Shown here: piece after piece, positions 60,844 through 64,000 of the stretch
Layout of the letters: every line of letters starts with the position of its first letter
Numbering within the stretch: position 1 is the stretch's first letter
NCBI RefSeq assembly: GCF_001317355.1
Contig: NZ_LKET01000043.1
Location: 46,368 to 110,367 of the forward strand
Source of the DNA: Oxobacter pfennigii
GTDB taxonomy: Bacteria; Bacillota; Clostridia; Clostridiales; Oxobacteraceae
DNA: 64,000 nt
Direction of reading: 5' to 3'
The notes under the pieces: generated by a model
What the model saw: only the letters and a program-made list of their open reading frames with translations
What the model was told of the DNA's origin: nothing
Database searches by the model: none
Program-made: the position numbers and the translations under genes

Positions 60844-61236
60844 TTATTTTATTTTATCGCTTTCAATTGCCTTTATAATTTTTAAAATAATTTCATCCCT
60901 CATTCTAATGAATTTCTCAATATCAGAAGGGCCGGCATTATCAATATGGACACCTGCAGTTACAACAGTTGTCTCATTGAAGTGCCTGCATATTGCCTCG
61001 GATACGGGAACTGCAATTGCATCATCCTTGTGGCCTAAAATATTTATAACCGATGTTGTGCAGCTCACATTGCCATTCCCTGTCAAACTTAATCTTGGCT
61101 GGCTTATGACAGTTGAGCCTATATGAGCCTTTTCCCCCCCGCCAATATAAATTATTATTCCATCCGAAGTTCTAATGGCTGAACAATCCAATATTAAATT
61201 TCCTTGACTTATATTTATCCTAAAGGTTTTATACAT
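60844..61236 (-). CDS. LpdD-like prenylated-flavin chaperone candidate
   Basis: The 130-residue protein resembles LpdD, the small protein tied to prenyl-FMN decarboxylases such as gallate decarboxylase: GGGEKAHIGSTVISQPR in the middle, SCTTSVINILGHKDDAIAVPVSEAI, then TTVVTAGVHIDNAGPSDIEKF. The conserved His residues in these motifs (HIG, GHKDD, VHID) fit a cofactor-handling role. No UbiD gene is adjacent; the only one in the window is at 27448-28815. GAAAGAGGGTTTGGG precedes the ATG. I am fairly sure of the family by pattern, less so of function. Confidence 0.65.
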   Translation of the reverse strand: MYKTFRINISQGNLILDCSAIRTSDGIIIYIGGGEKAHIGSTVISQPRLSLTGNGNVSCTTSVINILGHKDDAIAVPVSEAICRHFNETTVVTAGVHIDNAGPSDIEKFIRMRDEIILKIIKAIESDKIK

Positions 61237-61260
61237 CCCAAACCCTCTTTCTTACGGTAA

Positions 61261-61923
61261 CTATTTACCGTTCATATCGTTACGGAACAGAATATATGAG
61301 TATACTGTAGGAACAGCTGCAATGATAACAATTACTAAAAAAAACAGCATGCTTGTTATTCTTGAATTTAAAAAGGAAAGTATGAGGCAGAGTATTCCCC
61401 CTGCTACCCACAAGGGTCCGGCAAGGCGGTGAGTTTTTCTCCATACTTCTTCATTTGATAATGTCCAGGGAGTTCTAATGCCTACAAAATAGTTGTGCTT
61501 GACCTTGCCCATAACATTGCCTAAAAGTATAAATAAAAGGGATACACCGGCAGGAACAATTACCTGAATCTTTATTGGATATCCCAAAGCTGCCATAAGT
61601 GTGACTATCTGAATGCCAACAAAGAAGATGTGCAGCATGTATCTTATAGCTCTATAGGCTGAAGAAAAATAATTGTAGTTGTTCTTTCTAGGGTCTAAAT
61701 AAGGCAAAAATATAAAAAAGAAATAAAAACCTGCATTCATAAGAGGCATCAAGAAAGCTCCCCAAAATCTGTTCATATAGCCGTCGATCTCACCGTGTAT
61801 ATTCCAATGGCTGGGTACTCTGTCAGGCAGAGCGGGATAAAAATAAATACTCATGCAGAAACCGGCCAATATGAGCAAGAGTAAAATCCAGTCCTTTTTC
61901 AGAGTTTTAGCTATCTTTCCCAT
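61261..61923 (-). CDS. SdpI-family immunity/integral membrane protein
   Basis: The 220-residue protein has about six hydrophobic helices. The N-terminal DUF1648 motif is clear (FYPALPDRVPSHWNIHGEID), and the SdpI motif follows (MGKVKHNYFVGIRTPWTLSNEEVWRKTHR). In Bacillus, SdpI protects cells from the toxin SdpC and sequesters the repressor SdpR, an ArsR-type protein. Here an ArsR gene overlaps upstream by 17 bp, the same gene order as sdpR-sdpI. No toxin gene is visible. AAGGGGGAATGGAAG lies before ATG 61923. Confidence 0.9.
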   Translation of the reverse strand: MGKIAKTLKKDWILLLLILAGFCMSIYFYPALPDRVPSHWNIHGEIDGYMNRFWGAFLMPLMNAGFYFFFIFLPYLDPRKNNYNYFSSAYRAIRYMLHIFFVGIQIVTLMAALGYPIKIQVIVPAGVSLLFILLGNVMGKVKHNYFVGIRTPWTLSNEEVWRKTHRLAGPLWVAGGILCLILSFLNSRITSMLFFLVIVIIAAVPTVYSYILFRNDMNGK

Positions 61924-62206
61924 CTTCCATTCCCCCTTCATTTTTATTAACTGCATTGAAAAACCAATTGACTACCTCCTGAAACACTGAGGTATTTAAA
62001 GAATAATAAATGTTTTGCCCCTTTCTTTCATCCATCACCAAATCCGCCTGCTTCAAAATATTAAGATGATGTGAAATGCTGGGCTTTGTCATATCAAACT
62101 GGTCGGCAATTTCACCGGCAGTCATATCCCTTTGCTTCAATAACAATATTATCTTTCGCCGTGTCGGGTCGGATAATGCCTTAAAAGGTAAATTAAGAAT
62201 CGCCAT
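61907..62206 (-). CDS. ArsR-family regulator, SdpR-like
   Basis: The 99-residue winged helix shows NLPFKALSDPTRRKIILLLKQ, MTAGEIADQFDMTKPSISHHLNILKQADLV and the wing DERKGQNIYYSLN. No Cys metal-site (CxC) is present, so it is not metal-sensing ArsR; the best match in layout is the SdpR autorepressor. ATG 62206 has GGAGGACTGCT. A 16-bp-arm palindrome lies directly upstream and is its probable operator. It forms an operon with the SdpI-like gene. Confidence 0.9.
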   Translation of the reverse strand: MAILNLPFKALSDPTRRKIILLLKQRDMTAGEIADQFDMTKPSISHHLNILKQADLVMDERKGQNIYYSLNTSVFQEVVNWFFNAVNKNEGGMEDGKDS

Positions 62207-62222
62207 AGCAGTCCTCCTATGG

Positions 62223-62262
62223 AATATTAGATATTTAGACAAACATCTAAATATCTAATATT
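62223..62262. promoter_or_regulatory. Large palindrome upstream of the ArsR/SdpI operon
   Basis: AATATTAGATATTTAG (62223-62238) and CTAAATATCTAATATT (62247-62262) are perfect 16-bp inverted arms with an 8-bp spacer. It ends 17 bases before the ArsR start codon. Confidence 0.7.
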
Positions 62263-62607
62263 ATTATATGATAAGTTGGGTGAAAGGGCAATTAGTTTAC
62301 CAGTAAAAAATTATTGGCCTTTAAAAATCCAATGGTATCAAAATAAGCTGGCGTCCGTGGTAGAGCAATTGATAATATGTATTGAGCGATTCTTTCGAAG
62401 TTCAAAAAAAGCTTTACATAAGTATGTAGCAGTCTAAGTTAGTATAAAACCTACGACACTACATGCATAATTACTTCAACGAACACAGTTTTATATATGT
62501 TCTTTTTAATTTCATAATTATGAAACATTATTCACACAAGGACTGTCTTTATTTATTGAAGACAGTATTATAAAATTAATAAAAATAATATTAATTTGAG
62601 GAGAGGT
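62263..62607. other. Intergenic stretch with scattered hairpins, no gene
   Basis: Nothing here resembles a gene. A perfect 14-bp palindrome TTCATAATTATGAA (62511-62524) and a terminator-like ACTGTCTT/AAGACAGT hairpin (about 62543-62567) are visible. Confidence 0.5.
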
Positions 62608-63276
62608 ATGATGTCTATTTTTACTAAAAAGCGAAATGTTTTTTTGTATTAGTAAGTTTGTTAATATTCTATACATTAGTAAACTTACTAATACAAAATC
62701 AACAACTCACTAGATATGTTAAAGAAGATAGGAAACAATCAATAAATACATCAGCAGAGATTTTTCTTCCTGTCTACTAATCATATAGCTCAATCGATAT
62801 AATTATATACGTTTAAGAAGGCTATATCAGGTATACCAAGAACAGAAAGTGTACAAATAAAGGTAAAAATAAATATACCCTAAATTTCACAGTCAAGGCA
62901 TGAAGAAATGAGAATGCTTTAAAAGCGAAAACAATCAGGGCACATCCATTCTTTATTTGCAATTTGAAAGCAGCTTTTAAGCGGCACCTTTAACATCATG
63001 TATTATTTTGATAATTATCTATATTATTCAGATCCAAGGAATGATAATTTGATATTCAGGATGAATGCATACAATCCCGCAGACATTGTAAGCCTTGATG
63101 CGAAAGGTGAGTACTTTTTTACTGACGGTCAATATATACACACTTATGACTCGGGTTCAGTAACAAAAACATCAATACTTGATTCAAGAGACAGGGAGTC
63201 CACCAAAATATTCGACTATGTTCTATCCTGGATGGCCGACTCGGAGACATTATACTACAGCACCCTTAAGAACTGA
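62608..63276 (+). pseudogene. Decayed secreted protein gene, DUF5050-like C-terminal fragment
   Basis: A ribosome site (GAGGAGAGG) and MMSIFTKKRNV begin a signal anchor that runs off frame after 14 codons; a shift gives LVSLLIFYTLVNLLI and QNQQLTRYVKEDRK before a stop. Several stops follow. A later open piece (62998-63276) has YYFDNYLYYSDPRNDNLIFR and DGQYIHTYDSGSV, like the beta-propeller repeats of DUF5050 surface proteins. The parts probably come from one gene that has lost its middle and end. The IS21-type element begins 26 bp after the fragment and may have cut it. Confidence 0.5.
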
Positions 63277-63301
63277 ATATTCCGGTTCAGATTACATCAC
63301 C

Positions 63302-64000
63302 TGTCCGGTCGTTGGAAATCAACATTCCGATATATAGGAAATCAGCTTTCTGGTTACCAGAAAGCATATAGTACAAGCTTTATAATTTATTTATACATCT
63401 CAAGATGTAAATAAATTATAAGGAGGTCATTTCTATGACCAAATACCGAGAAATCCTTAGACTACATAGTCTTGGATTTACACAACGCAACATCATGCTA
63501 AGCTGTGGTGTTGCACAAAAAACAGTTGTGAAAGTCTTGCGGCGCGCCAATGAATTAAACCTTAACTGGCCACTTGACGCAAATATCACAGATACTGTTT
63601 TAGAAGGGATGATGTTTCCAAAATCAGATAAGGACATCGGTATCAAAAGGAAGCCTGATTTTGGCTACATCCATAAAGAACTCCTAAAAAACGGTGTCAG
63701 CAAAAAACTCTTATGGACTGAATACATGGAGAACTGCCGCTTAAACGGTGAAGAAGCACTCATGTATTCCCAATTCTGCTATTATATCCAACAGGATGAG
63801 CAGAAACGACGTGCTACTATGCATATCAACCGTAAACCTGGAGAACAGGTTGAGGTTGACTGGGCAGGAGATATCGCTCATATTACCGACCCTGATACCG
63901 GAGAAATCATCAATGCATATATTTTCGTTGGTGTTATGACATACAGCCAGTATGCCTATGTAGAAGCATTTATCAATGAAAAACAGCGAGCATGGATAAC
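63302..64000 (+). mobile_element. IS21-family element, left end (continues past window)
   Basis: The likely left end starts with TGT at 63302. The subterminal octamer GGAAATCA is present twice, at 63314-63321 and 63337-63344, 23 bp apart, as in IS21 ends that carry multiple transposase sites. It is followed by the istA gene. The right end and istB are beyond the window. Confidence 0.75.
63435..64000 (+). CDS. istA: IS21 transposase IstA (3' truncated by window)
   Basis: The start ATG 63435 follows AAGGAGGTCATTTCT. The visible 188 residues include the N-terminal helix-turn-helix (REILRLHSLGFTQRNIMLSC, GVAQKTVVKVLRRANEL) and the start of the DDE core: GEQVEVDWAGD, the first catalytic Asp, then AYIFVGVMTYSQYAYVEAF. 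The frame is open to the last base. The reading is intact as far as seen, so the element may be recent. Confidence 0.9.
   Translation, partial: MTKYREILRLHSLGFTQRNIMLSCGVAQKTVVKVLRRANELNLNWPLDANITDTVLEGMMFPKSDKDIGIKRKPDFGYIHKELLKNGVSKKLLWTEYMENCRLNGEEALMYSQFCYYIQQDEQKRRATMHINRKPGEQVEVDWAGDIAHITDPDTGEIINAYIFVGVMTYSQYAYVEAFINEKQRAWI

Noticed and set aside
62281..62500. A possible transposase fragment in the gap before the decayed DUF5050-like gene
   Set aside because: The translation has stops and no recognisable motif.
62646..62694. A 14-bp perfect inverted repeat (GTATTAGTAAGTTT) suspected to be a mobile element end
   Set aside because: It lies inside the signal-anchor coding remnant, where the similar LVSLL and LVNLLI codons could create it; no target repeat is visible.

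Overview
The window is about 64 kb of AT-rich, low-GC DNA from an anaerobic, spore-forming-type Clostridia bacterium. I infer this from the codon and base bias, strong AGGAGG ribosome binding sites, GTG/TTG starts, a T-box leader, a cobalamin riboswitch, a G5/3D-domain protein next to rnmV-rsmA, a SpoIIP-like protein, an LDCC-motif peptide and corrinoid methyltransferase genes. I cannot name the species. I saw no rRNA, tRNA or CRISPR array.

Layout. 1-6.3 kb: end of a G5/3D cell-wall protein, rnmV-rsmA, a Met-rich conserved protein, an orphan PTS EIIC-like protein and two unknown genes. 6.6-7.9 kb: a decayed insertion sequence with recognisable ends. 7.9-15 kb: an ECF sigma/anti-sigma/TPR-protein operon, an acetyltransferase, two lipoproteins, a SpoIIP-like protein and spermidine synthase. 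15.2-22.6 kb: a complete dipeptide/oligopeptide ABC transporter, a cupin regulator and an M24 peptidase, which together look like a peptide uptake and use block.

22.7-31.1 kb is the most unusual block: a promoter, a cobalamin riboswitch and a terminator precede HyuA, HyuB, a YkoE-like ECF substrate-binding subunit, a UbiD-family decarboxylase, a fused double ECF ATPase and EcfT. The genes overlap or nearly touch, so this looks like one B12-repressed transcription unit that couples uptake of an unknown small molecule to an ATP-dependent ring-opening type enzyme and a prenyl-FMN decarboxylase. A likely LpdD-type prenyl-flavin chaperone lies alone at 60.8 kb.

31.2-37.9 kb is an iron/metallophore island: an AraC regulator, a divergent pair of ABC exporter-fold transporters, a DtxR-type repressor, a DUF3793 protein and a flavodoxin. 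It carries AraC-type direct repeats, a near-perfect Fur box and three copies of an AGTTAG-N6-CTAAC palindrome. 38-46.6 kb: patatin-like lipase, FAD amine oxidase, DUF4491, a MarR-controlled heterodimeric multidrug ABC exporter, a CBO0543 membrane protein and DHFR. 46.6-48.7 kb: T-box-controlled leuA. Two members of one dispersed inverted repeat family sit between convergent gene pairs at 41.1 and 48.7 kb.

50.4-53.2 kb: a corrinoid methyl-transfer operon (COG0523 GTPase, His-rich protein, UroD-fold protein, corrinoid protein), with a DUF1638 gene nearby. 53.2-56.1 kb: a lipoprotein fumarate-reductase-like flavoprotein and its MerR regulator, each broken by a one-base homopolymer frameshift. 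57-62.3 kb: MarR-MATE, an LDCC peptide, a CorC/HlyC protein, the LpdD-like gene and an ArsR-SdpI pair. The right end holds a decayed gene and the left end of an IS21-family element that runs off the window.
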